From assembly GCA_050014815.1 (NCBI GenBank), contig JBEKCP010000162.1, forward strand, positions 1 to 9,947: a stretch of DNA of 9,947 nucleotides, written 5' to 3'. How positions within the stretch are numbered: the first letter of the stretch is position 1; every line of letters begins with the position of its first letter. A program made the position numbers and the translations under genes. The notes below the pieces were generated by a model that had not been told where the DNA came from, ran no database searches, and saw nothing but the letters and a program-made list of their open reading frames with translations. The DNA is from JBEKCP01 sp050014815 (GTDB lineage Bacteria; Planctomycetota; Planctomycetia; Pirellulales; Thermoguttaceae). This document shows, one piece after another, positions 1 to 6,212 of the stretch.

Positions 1-1881
1 GCGATCGCGCCCTGGAACACGCCGGCCTACGCACACGAGCAGGAGGAGCTGCTGGCGCTGGCGGACGATTACGGGCTGCCGGTGGACGTGCCGTTTTCGC
101 AGTTGACCGAGGCCCAGCGGGCGGTGGTGGCGGAGGGCGTGCCGGAGCGGAAGTTCGGCGGCCTGGCCGGGTTCTTCGCGTGGCTGGAGCGGCGGAAGTA
201 CAAGATGCACATCCGCGTCTTCCTCAGCCGGTGGCGGAGTTATCGTCCGTGCCCGGCGTGCCGGGGCATGCGGCTGCGGCCGGAGGCCCTCGATGCGCGG
301 ATCGGCGGCCGCAACATCGCCGAGATCTCGGCCATGAAGGTCGCCGAGTCGGCCGAGTTCTTCCGCCGGCTCGATCTGCCGGACACCGAGCGGCGGATCG
401 GCCGCACGATGCTCGAGCAGGTCCTGGCCCGGCTGGGTTTCCTCGAGGCCGTCGGGCTGGGCTATCTGACGCTGGATCGGACGATCCGCACCTTGAGCGG
501 CGGCGAGGTCCGCCGCGTCGCCCTCACCTCCGCCCTGGGCTCCAGCCTGGTCAACATGCTCTACGTGCTCGACGAGCCTTCGATCGGCCTGCACCCCCGC
601 GACATCGACCGGCTGGTAATCGCCATCCGGAAGCTCCGCGACCGGGGGAATACGGTCGTCGTGGTCGAACACGAGGAGTCGATGATCCGCGCGGCCGACC
701 GCGTGATCGAGATCGGACCGGGCGCCGGGGAGCGGGGCGGCCGCGTCGTCTTCCAGGGCTCGCCCGCCGAAATGGAGCAGTCCGCGGACAGCCTGACGGG
801 CGACTACCTGGCGGGCCGCCGCGGCCTGGGCACCGCCGGCCGCCGGCGAGAGCCCAACCACGGCTGGATCCGCCTGGCCGGCGCGCGCGGCAACAACCTC
901 CAGCGGGTCACGGTCGAGTTCCCGCTGGGCGTGCTCTGCCTGGTGACCGGGGTGAGCGGCTCCGGCAAGAGCACGCTGGTCGAGGAGACGCTCTACCCGG
1001 CGCTCTCGCGCCGCCTGCGGAAGGAAGCCCCGAAGCCCCTGGCCTTCGACGATGTCTTCGGCGACGGGCAGATCGACGACGTGATCATGGTCGACCAGAG
1101 CCCGATCGGCCGCTCACCCCGGAGCAACCCGGTCACGTACCTGAAGGTTTTCGACGAGATCCGCAACGTCTTTGCCGACACGGTCGAGGCGCGGACGCGC
1201 AACTACGACGCCGGCTACTTCAGCTTCAACGTGGACGGCGGCCGCTGCAGCACGTGCCGGGGCGAGGGCTACCTCGAAATCGACATGCAGTTCCTCGCCG
1301 ACGTGTACATGAGGTGCAGCCAGTGCAACGGCACGCGGTACCGGGACGAAATCCTCGACATCACGTACCGGGGGCGCAACATCGCGGAGGTCCTCGACAT
1401 GACGGTCCGCGAGGCGTTCACTTTCTTCCGCGGGCAGCCGAAGGTCCAGGCCCGGCTCAAACGCCTCATCGACGTGGGGCTGGATTACGTGCGGCTCGGG
1501 CAGCCGGCCAATACCCTTTCCGGAGGCGAGGCCCAGCGGCTCAAGCTGGCCGGCTACATGTCGGCCGGGCACCATGCGCAGCGCGGTCAGCGGGGCCGCT
1601 CGCTCTTCATCCTCGACGAGCCAACGACCGGGCTGCACTTCTCCGACGTGGTGCAACTGTTGGATTGCTTCGACGCCCTGCTGGCGGTGGGCCATTCGCT
1701 CGTGGTCGTCGAACACAACCTGCAACTGATGAAGGCGGCCGACTACATCATCGACCTCGGTCCCGGCGCGGCGGACGAGGGCGGCCGCGTCGTCGCCAAG
1801 GGCACGCCCGAGATGGTCGCCCGGACCCGCGGCTCCGTTACCGCCGGCTTCCTCGCCCGGACGCTCGCCGCGGAGGAGTGA
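1..1881 (+). CDS. uvrA: UvrA-type excinuclease ABC subunit A, 5'-truncated by window edge
   Basis: UvrA is the ATP-dependent damage-recognition subunit of bacterial nucleotide excision repair; it loads UvrB onto lesions in the cytoplasm. The frame is open from base 1 (626 codons visible), so the N-terminal third, including the first Walker A, lies outside. Visible in order: a CxxC pair at 250-261 (CPACRGMRL), the first ABC signature LSGGE at 493-507, Walker B VLDEPSIGLH at 565-594, the second Walker A GVSGSGKST at 949-975, the C-terminal zinc finger CxxC-x19-CxxC (Cys codons at 1246, 1255, 1315, 1324), the second LSGGE at 1516-1530 and Walker B ILDEPTTGLH at 1609-1638. The stop is TGA at 1879. 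All visible catalytic and zinc residues are present. The text after the first signature (VRRVALTSALGSS) and the stretch AGYMSAGHHAQRGQRGRS before the second Walker B differ from canonical UvrA, so this may be a UvrA paralogue rather than the main repair enzyme. Family membership is certain. Confidence 0.95.
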   Translation, partial: AIAPWNTPAYAHEQEELLALADDYGLPVDVPFSQLTEAQRAVVAEGVPERKFGGLAGFFAWLERRKYKMHIRVFLSRWRSYRPCPACRGMRLRPEALDARIGGRNIAEISAMKVAESAEFFRRLDLPDTERRIGRTMLEQVLARLGFLEAVGLGYLTLDRTIRTLSGGEVRRVALTSALGSSLVNMLYVLDEPSIGLHPRDIDRLVIAIRKLRDRGNTVVVVEHEESMIRAADRVIEIGPGAGERGGRVVFQGSPAEMEQSADSLTGDYLAGRRGLGTAGRRREPNHGWIRLAGARGNNLQRVTVEFPLGVLCLVTGVSGSGKSTLVEETLYPALSRRLRKEAPKPLAFDDVFGDGQIDDVIMVDQSPIGRSPRSNPVTYLKVFDEIRNVFADTVEARTRNYDAGYFSFNVDGGRCSTCRGEGYLEIDMQFLADVYMRCSQCNGTRYRDEILDITYRGRNIAEVLDMTVREAFTFFRGQPKVQARLKRLIDVGLDYVRLGQPANTLSGGEAQRLKLAGYMSAGHHAQRGQRGRSLFILDEPTTGLHFSDVVQLLDCFDALLAVGHSLVVVEHNLQLMKAADYIIDLGPGAADEGGRVVAKGTPEMVARTRGSVTAGFLARTLAAEE

Positions 1882-2005
1882 ACCTGCGTTGTTTAGCGGG
1901 CGGGCTTGCCGACCATACTGCGCATGGTGCCCGGCGCTGCCCTGGGCGCGGGTTGCACTCTGTGAAATCGCTGTTTTGTCGCGTGATGCCGTTACGGGTG
2001 TTTGT
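1882..2005. other. Gap after uvrA with weak hairpins
   Basis: No gene is supported here. Two imperfect, overlapping and mutually exclusive hairpins can be drawn. One is CGGGC...ACCAT-N7-ATGGT...GCCCG (1901-1933). The other pairs GTGC (1927-1930) with GCAC (1955-1958) around GCGC/GCGC. Neither is followed by a T-run, so a role as uvrA terminator is only a possibility. A small CCG-TTA-CGG hairpin (1989-1997) lies just outside the composite element that follows. Confidence 0.3.
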
Positions 2006-2223
2006 ATGCCCGTTCACGGGCATTTCCGCCGCAGGCGGTATTGGGCTCGTGCTTCAGCACGGGTCGAAGGGGCGCTTTCGCCCTGCTTTCCGTCCCCTCT
2101 CCCGTGTCCGCCGCCGGAGGCGGCGGACACGGGAGAGGGGACGGCCACGGGCACGGCCCTATTTACCCGGCGTGAACGCCGGGCCTAACACCGCCTGCGG
2201 CGGAAAGGCTCGTAAACGAGCCT
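2006..2223. repeat. Composite multi-hairpin element, large inverted repeat with covarying stems
   Basis: Two 59-nt copies lie in inverted orientation (2006-2064 and 2165-2223) and align without gaps at 45 of 59 positions. Each copy has three parts: an 8-bp perfect hairpin with a 2-nt loop (2006-2023 and 2206-2223), a 13-nt palindrome CCGCC-GCA-GGCGG (2026-2038, inverse at 2191-2203), and a second hairpin (about 2046-2063 and 2166-2183). The shared spacers match almost exactly, but the stems differ by paired changes: two pairs in the first hairpin (T-A to G-C, C-G to T-A), three in the second, plus a T-G to C-G change. Between the copies are a GGGCG-CTTT-CGCCC hairpin (2070-2083), a GC-rich counterpart near 2148-2160, and a 26-bp perfect stem at the centre. 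The architecture resembles REP/REPIN or BIME elements, but no family assignment is possible from sequence alone. Confidence 0.85.
2090..2144. repeat. 26-bp perfect palindrome with 3-nt loop
   Basis: The arms 2090-2115 and 2119-2144 are perfect reverse complements around the loop GGA (2116-2118). This is the centre of the composite element at 2006-2223. The stem is GC-rich and very stable, as cruciform DNA or as RNA on either strand. It lacks a T-run, so it is not a standard intrinsic terminator, although it could block or attenuate transcription entering from uvrA. Confidence 0.9.
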
Positions 2224-2228
2224 GGGAA

Positions 2229-2243
2229 AGTGCAACTTGCACT
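2229..2243. repeat. Extra short hairpin at element edge
   Basis: AGTGCA (2229-2234) pairs with TGCACT (2238-2243) around a 3-nt loop. It sits 5 nt outside the right arm of the composite element and has no clear equal-sized counterpart on the left. Confidence 0.6.
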
Positions 2244-2270
2244 CCGGCGATCTACCTGCCGCCGGTCCCA

Positions 2271-2298
2271 TTGACCGAACCAGAATTCAGACTATAAC
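2271..2298 (+). promoter_or_regulatory. Sigma70-type promoter for the antitoxin gene
   Basis: The -35 TTGACC (2271-2276) and -10 TATAAC (2293-2298) are separated by 16 nt and sit in a locally AT-rich stretch. Initiation would be near 2305, giving a leader of about 20 nt with AGGAG at 2311-2315, 8 nt before the ATG. The promoter starts about 28 nt downstream of the last hairpin. Confidence 0.6.
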
Positions 2299-2323
2299 TG
2301 AGGTTCGGAGAGGAGTTTGTCCT

Positions 2324-2605
2324 ATGAAGATCGCGCCCCTGGCAGACGTGAAGGCACGACTGAGCGCGTACATCGACCAATGCGAGACTGACGGGCCGAT
2401 CGTTATCACCCGGAATGGAAAATCGGTCGCCGTCTTGCTCGCCCCTGATGACGACGATGACCTTGAGAGGCTGATTCTATCGCGATCGCCGCGGTTCCGT
2501 GCGATGATGGAGGAATCGAGAAAGAGCCTTGATGCAGGCAAGGGATTATCCCACAAGGAGTTCTGGAAGGCCGTCGCGGAGCGCAAGGAGAAAGGGCGCA
2601 AGTAG
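2324..2605 (+). CDS. Phd/YefM-like antitoxin (prevent-host-death type), no adjacent toxin
   Basis: Predicted protein of 93 residues. The N-terminal half matches the Phd/YefM DNA-binding fold: MKIAPLADVKARLSAYID, then GPIVITRNGKSVAVLLAP (residues 24-41), the typical strand-turn-strand of these antitoxins. The C-terminal half (LERLILSRSPRFRAMMEESRKS, ending Lys/Arg-rich) is helical and is where such proteins usually bind their toxin. The ATG at 2324 is chosen because AGGAG lies 8 nt upstream and a good promoter precedes it; an upstream in-frame TTG at 2237 would lie before that promoter. Family knowledge predicts autorepression at the promoter and neutralisation of a RelE/Doc-type toxin, but no toxin ORF follows. 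The next gene is a helicase on the opposite strand, one base beyond this stop. It is therefore an orphan antitoxin, a solitary regulator, or the partner of a toxin elsewhere. Confidence 0.85.
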   Translation: MKIAPLADVKARLSAYIDQCETDGPIVITRNGKSVAVLLAPDDDDDLERLILSRSPRFRAMMEESRKSLDAGKGLSHKEFWKAVAERKEKGRK

Positions 2606-2606
2606 C

Positions 2607-4658
2607 TCAGCGCCAGAGGTCTTTCGTGCGGCGGCGGACGGCGTGGCTCGTGGTTCGGGCGTCGGGGCGGTCCGAATCGTCCTCGTCGGCAGCCGCGTCA
2701 CCCAGCGCGAACTGACAGTCGAAATGCCCCAGGACCGACTCCGGAAGGAACCGCGTCCGCTGGGCAAGCCCGTAGCGGTCGCTGACCCCGGGCCGGTAAG
2801 AATGGTAGTATCGCAAGGGGCAGCAGACGTAGAGCCAGCTCTTCGCCCGCGTCAGGGCCACGTAGAATAGCCGTCGCTCCTCCTCGACGGAATCGCTCTC
2901 CTTCGTGGCCATGTCGGAGGGGATGTTGCCGTCGGCGGCATGGATCACGTAGACGGCGTCCCACTCGAGCCCCTTGGCCGAGTGGATGGTGCTCAGGACG
3001 AGGTAATCGTCGTCGAGGTGCGGGGGTCCGGCCAGGTCCTGGGACGAGTTGGGCGGATCGAGGGCCATTTCGGTCAACATCCGCCGACGGTTGCGATGCC
3101 GGCCGGCAATCAGTTCGAGCTGTTCCAGATCGCGGAGCCGCGGGCCCGCGTAATCGTATTTGGCTTCCAGGAGGGGCGTGTAGAAGGTTCTCGCGCGGTG
3201 CAACTGGGCGGCCACGTCTTCTTCCGAGGCGGCCAGGCCCGCCACCAGCGCGATCAGCTCGGGCCAAAGCTTGGCGGCGGGGGCGGGCGGCTTCCACTGG
3301 GCCCAGGCATCGAAGCGGCCGCCCGCCTCCTGGAGCATGGCCATCAACTGCCGGGCCCTGGCCGGCCCGATGCCCGGCACCAGCCCGAGCAGCCGCGTGC
3401 CCGAGACCACGTCGCGCGGGTTCTCGGCCAGGCGGAGGAAGGCCAGGAGGTCCTTGACGTGGGCCGTCTCGATGAATTTCAGGCCGCCGTACTTGTGGAA
3501 CGGGATCTTGCGTCCGGCAAGCTCGGCCTCCAGGAGCATGCTGTGGTGCGAGGCGCGGAACAGCACGGCCTGACGCCGCAACGCAATGCCCGCCTCGCGA
3601 TGCTCCAGGATCCGCCGGATCACGTACTCCGCCTGGTCGTCCTCGTCCTCGCACGTCACCAGCAGCGGCCGCTGCCCCTCGGACCGCTCGGACCAGAGGT
3701 TCTTCGTGTAGCGGTCCCGGGCCAGGCCGATGACCTGGTTGGTGGCCTCGAGGATGGGGCAACTGCTCCGATAGTTCTGCTGGAGCGTGACCAGCGTGGC
3801 GTCGGGATACTGTTTCGGAAAGTCGAGGATGTTGCGGATCGTGGCCGCGCGGAACGAATAGATCGACTGGGCGTCGTCGCCGACGACCGTCAGCCCCGTC
3901 CCGGCGGGCACGAGGAGGCGGACGATCTCGGACTGGAGCGTGTTGGTGTCCTGGTATTCGTCCACGAGCACGCAGTCGAACAATCCGCGGACGGCCGGCC
4001 CGGCCTTCTCGTCGGCCAGCAGGGCGTGCCAGTAGACCAGCAGATCGTCGTAATCGAGGATGCCCGCCGATTCCTTGCGGTCCACGTAGGCGTCGAACAA
4101 CCGCCGGAGATCGTCGGCCCAGTCGAGGCACCAGGGGAAGTGATGTCGCAGGGCCTCGCCGAGGTCCTGCCGGGCGTTGACCAGGCGGCTGTAGATGTCC
4201 ATACAGGTCCCCTTCTTGGGGAACCGCTCCTGGGTCTTTGCCAGGCCCAACTCGGTGCGAACGACGTTCAGGAGGTCCTCGGAGTCGGCCCGGTCGTGGA
4301 TGGTGAAGTCGGGGGGGAGTCCGATGGCCTTGCCCCAACGGCGGAGGAGCCGGGTGGCGACGGCGTGGAAGGTGCCCCCCCAGACCCGGCCCGAGCGGGC
4401 GTGGCCGAGGTGCCGCAAGAGGTTCTCCGCCCGGCGGAGCATCTCGGCCGATGCCCGGCGGGTAAACGTCAAGAGGAGGATCCGGCCCGGATCGGTCCCC
4501 TGCGTAATGAGCCATGCCACCCGATGGACGAGGGTCGTGGTCTTTCCGGTGCCGGCCCCCGCGATGATCAGCAGCGGGCCGGTCGCGTGGGTGGCGGCCC
4601 GGCGCTGCTCGGGGTTGAGGCGGGCCAAAGAATCGTCGATCGACGAGGTGTGCTGCAT
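2607..4658 (-). CDS. UvrD/PcrA/Rep-family ATP-dependent DNA helicase (SF1A)
   Basis: Protein of 683 residues with a complete set of superfamily 1 3'-5' helicase motifs: Q motif LNPEQR (14-19), motif I AGAGTGKTTT (33-42), Ia LLLTFTRRASAEM (61-73), II LVDEYQDT (231-238), III VVGDDAQSIYSFR (258-270), IV TLQQNYRSS (291-299), V LSTIHSAKGLEW (555-566) and VI EERRLFYVALTRAK (593-606). It should use ATP to unwind DNA in repair or replication restart. It is slightly shorter than UvrD, with an Asp/Arg-rich, probably disordered C-terminus. The ATG at 4656-4658 is preferred because the Q motif follows closely and a promoter lies just upstream; the Shine-Dalgarno is poor. It converges on the antitoxin gene with one base between stop codons, leaving no room for a terminator. 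UvrD, PcrA and Rep cannot be told apart here. Confidence 0.95.
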   Translation of the reverse strand: MQHTSSIDDSLARLNPEQRRAATHATGPLLIIAGAGTGKTTTLVHRVAWLITQGTDPGRILLLTFTRRASAEMLRRAENLLRHLGHARSGRVWGGTFHAVATRLLRRWGKAIGLPPDFTIHDRADSEDLLNVVRTELGLAKTQERFPKKGTCMDIYSRLVNARQDLGEALRHHFPWCLDWADDLRRLFDAYVDRKESAGILDYDDLLVYWHALLADEKAGPAVRGLFDCVLVDEYQDTNTLQSEIVRLLVPAGTGLTVVGDDAQSIYSFRAATIRNILDFPKQYPDATLVTLQQNYRSSCPILEATNQVIGLARDRYTKNLWSERSEGQRPLLVTCEDEDDQAEYVIRRILEHREAGIALRRQAVLFRASHHSMLLEAELAGRKIPFHKYGGLKFIETAHVKDLLAFLRLAENPRDVVSGTRLLGLVPGIGPARARQLMAMLQEAGGRFDAWAQWKPPAPAAKLWPELIALVAGLAASEEDVAAQLHRARTFYTPLLEAKYDYAGPRLRDLEQLELIAGRHRNRRRMLTEMALDPPNSSQDLAGPPHLDDDYLVLSTIHSAKGLEWDAVYVIHAADGNIPSDMATKESDSVEEERRLFYVALTRAKSWLYVCCPLRYYHSYRPGVSDRYGLAQRTRFLPESVLGHFDCQFALGDAAADEDDSDRPDARTTSHAVRRRTKDLWR

Positions 4659-4684
4659 GAAACTCGAAGCTGCCTGGATACAGT

Positions 4685-4713
4685 ATTATGCCGGCTCCGC
4701 AGGCCGCCGACAA
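4685..4713 (-). promoter_or_regulatory. Sigma70-type promoter for the helicase gene
   Basis: Read on the minus strand: TTGTCG (4713-4708), 17-nt spacer, CATAAT (4690-4685). The predicted start is about 20 nt upstream of the helicase ATG. It is the best promoter-like pair in this gap and lies on the helicase side of both palindromes. Confidence 0.5.
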
Positions 4714-4728
4714 GACAGTTGATCAATC

Positions 4729-4805
4729 GGGTGGCACGCCCAGAACGAAGTGATGGGCGTGGCGATCGAGGGACCACGCCCTTCGTTCCTCAGGGCGTGC
4801 CACCC
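4729..4805. repeat. Nested inverted repeat with GGGTGGCACGCCC ends
   Basis: The 13-bp arms 4729-4741 and 4793-4805 are perfect reverse complements. Inside them, GGGCGTGG (4755-4762) pairs with CCACGCCC (4774-4781) around an 11-nt loop, and GAACGAA on the left matches TTCGTTC on the right with a 4-nt offset. The arms and the core share the motif GGGCGTG, so the element is self-similar. It has no coding content. Confidence 0.8.
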
Positions 4806-4839
4806 AAATTTCAAACCTGTCCTTTCGCCGACCGCTTAG

Positions 4840-4971
4840 CCCGGATTATTCATGGGCGTGTGCCACTGCTTGCTTGCAAGCAGTGAATGGACAACGATTT
4901 GCGCTTCACACTGCTTGCAAGCAAGCAGTGGCACACTGCGCGCACCGTTGCCAGTTCATGAATAATCCGGG
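4840..4971. repeat. Two-tier inverted repeat abutting the DUF1573 stop codon
   Basis: Outer arms of 15 bp (4840-4854 and 4957-4971) and inner arms of 28 bp (4858-4885 and 4909-4936) are all perfect. Each inner arm is itself a hairpin: CACTGCTTGC and GCAAGCAGTG around a 2-nt loop TT on the left (4864-4885), with the mirrored equivalent on the right. The outer right arm ends on the base next to the DUF1573 stop (TAA, 4974-4972). In RNA it would be a very strong structure at the 3' end of that transcript, but there is no T-run. It could serve as a 3'-end stabiliser, a terminator, or a mobile palindrome. Confidence 0.85.
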
Positions 4972-6117
4972 TTAGAGTTCCCGGCCGACGCCCAGCGCTG
5001 GGCGGGCGGTGGTCGTGGGTTGGCTGGCGATGGGAACGGCCGGGTTGGCTTCCGCGCCGTCGGCTCCGGCGGGCGGCATCACGTCGGCCTGCACCGCCAC
5101 CTCCACCGGGGCAGAGCCCGTGTCGGTGCGGATGAGTATCTTGCCGGAGGCCTTGCCGGGGCTCTCACCCGCGTGGAAGATCACGGGAAGGCAGAAGACC
5201 ACGGGAAGGCCGGGGAGCGCGGCAGCGGCGGTGGCCGGCGCACACTGGAACCGGGGGTCTGCAGAAGCGGCCCCAACGATTCGGAACCGGGCCCCGCCGG
5301 AAACAACCAGTTGCCGGGTGACCGACTTGCCGGGATCAACCGTCCCGAAGTAGAGCGGCGAGGGGTGGGCGGTCACCGGCGCCTGGACCATGCCCTCGAC
5401 CGGCACCGGCACCCGCGTGGCGCGGGGATTGGCGTCGTTGGTCACGAGGTATATCTCGTCGCGGAGGTAGCCCGCCGGCGCGCCCGGCGCCAGCGTGACC
5501 ACCAGGTCATAGTTCACCTCATAGTTCACCTGGCCCCTTCCGCGGCTCGTTTCGACGGCCTCGGCCGAGAGGCTCGGATTGCCGCACTCGACCCGCAGGA
5601 TCTTCCAGTCGCCGCGGCCGGCATAATTGACGGCCACACGCTGCCGGCCGCCCGCGCCGGGCGCCACGGCCCCAAACTGGACCACCCCCGGCTGGACCAC
5701 CACGTCGCTGCGGATGTAGCAGTGGATGTGCAACTCGACCACGGCCGGGAAGGGCTTGTCCAGAACGACCTTGATCGTCACGTCCTTCTGGCCGAGGGAC
5801 GACAACGACCGGGTATCCACCCTGGCGACGACGTCCGCCTTGTCCCAGGTCTTGAGCACCCGGGTCGGGACCTCGGGGGTCGTGCAGCCGCAACTGGCCT
5901 GGGCCGACTGGACGTGCGCATCCTCGACGTAGCAGTTCTCCAGCGTGAACCGGTGCTCGACCTTCGCACCGCGGGCCACTGTGCCGAAATCGTGATCGGT
6001 TTCCTTGAACATGTCCAGGGCCCATTGCTGGGCCGGGGCCGTCGAAGCGGTCCAGAGGAGCAGGACCAGAACCGCCGCAAGAGTCTTGCCAGGTTTCAAC
6101 ATGACGTTTCTATTCAT
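4972..6117 (-). CDS. Exported DUF1573 domain protein with three Ig-like repeats
   Basis: Protein of 381 residues. Residues 1-29 form a Sec signal peptide: a basic start, a hydrophobic core (about 12-28) and APA before the likely cleavage site at 29/30. The mature part opens with the DUF1573 signature DFGTVARG (43-50) followed by ASCGCTTP (74-81). Related FGxV-type starts recur at QFGAV (147-151) and YFGTV (257-260), indicating three tandem ASPM-SPD2-Hydin-like beta-sandwich repeats. The C-terminal tail from about 348 is rich in Ala, Pro and Thr and probably disordered. Such proteins are common in Planctomycetota and Bacteroidota and are thought to act in the periplasm or at the surface; no reaction is known. 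A second possible ATG lies at residue 6, and neither start has a clear Shine-Dalgarno. It follows the corrinoid gene by 95 bp, a gap filled by heptamer repeats, so cotranscription is uncertain. Confidence 0.9.
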   Translation of the reverse strand: MNRNVMLKPGKTLAAVLVLLLWTASTAPAQQWALDMFKETDHDFGTVARGAKVEHRFTLENCYVEDAHVQSAQASCGCTTPEVPTRVLKTWDKADVVARVDTRSLSSLGQKDVTIKVVLDKPFPAVVELHIHCYIRSDVVVQPGVVQFGAVAPGAGGRQRVAVNYAGRGDWKILRVECGNPSLSAEAVETSRGRGQVNYEVNYDLVVTLAPGAPAGYLRDEIYLVTNDANPRATRVPVPVEGMVQAPVTAHPSPLYFGTVDPGKSVTRQLVVSGGARFRIVGAASADPRFQCAPATAAAALPGLPVVFCLPVIFHAGESPGKASGKILIRTDTGSAPVEVAVQADVMPPAGADGAEANPAVPIASQPTTTARPALGVGREL

Positions 6118-6131
6118 TGGCTATCGAAAAG

Positions 6132-6202
6132 CTGTCAGTTGTCAGTTGTCAGTTGTCAGTGGCGGCCAAGAACTGAAAACTGAGAACTGAAAACTGAGAA
6201 CT
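6132..6202. repeat. Paired heptamer arrays in opposite orientation
   Basis: Left array: CTGTCAG followed by three TTGTCAG units (6132-6159). Right array: AACTGAA and AACTGAG alternating, four and a half units (6171-6202). The right units resemble the reverse complement of the left ones (CTGACAA), so the two arrays could fold on each other across an 11-nt gap. The pair fills most of the gap between the corrinoid gene and the DUF1573 gene. Confidence 0.9.
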
Positions 6203-6212
6203 CCCTCCTTCT

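Noticed and set aside
2090..2144. Intrinsic terminator of uvrA
   Set aside because: The stem is strong but no T-run follows on either strand, and it lies about 200 bp past the stop. It is better explained as the centre of the composite element.
2006..2223. CRISPR array
   Set aside because: The palindromic units are unequal, inverted relative to each other and separated by irregular, very short spacers. There are no regular direct repeats and no cas genes.
180..2297. Long plus-strand open frame (705 codons) overlapping uvrA in another frame
   Set aside because: Its translation is Arg/Pro/Gly-rich low-complexity typical of a shifted frame in GC-rich DNA, while the overlapping frame encodes clear UvrA motifs. 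The tail runs through the hairpin element.
2237..2323. Upstream TTG start for the antitoxin gene
   Set aside because: It begins within a hairpin and before the predicted promoter, and the extra residues do not fit the Phd family. The ATG at 2324 has a proper ribosome-binding site.
2698..4713. Minus-strand open frame of 671 codons in a second frame over the helicase
   Set aside because: It has Arg/Pro/Gly-rich composition with no motifs; it is the helicase read one frame off.
2940..4886. Long plus-strand open frame (648 codons) antisense to the helicase
   Set aside because: The opposite strand has all SF1 helicase motifs. This frame shows no recognisable domain and runs into the palindromes, so it is a GC-driven shadow.
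4659..4971. Insertion sequence remnant
   Set aside because: The inverted repeats suggest mobility, but there is no transposase fragment and no target-site duplication that I can see around either palindrome.
5020..6183. Plus-strand open frame antisense to the DUF1573 gene
   Set aside because: It is rich in His, Arg and Gly with no domain, and its end is heptamer repeat. The minus-strand frame has a signal peptide and DUF1573 motifs.
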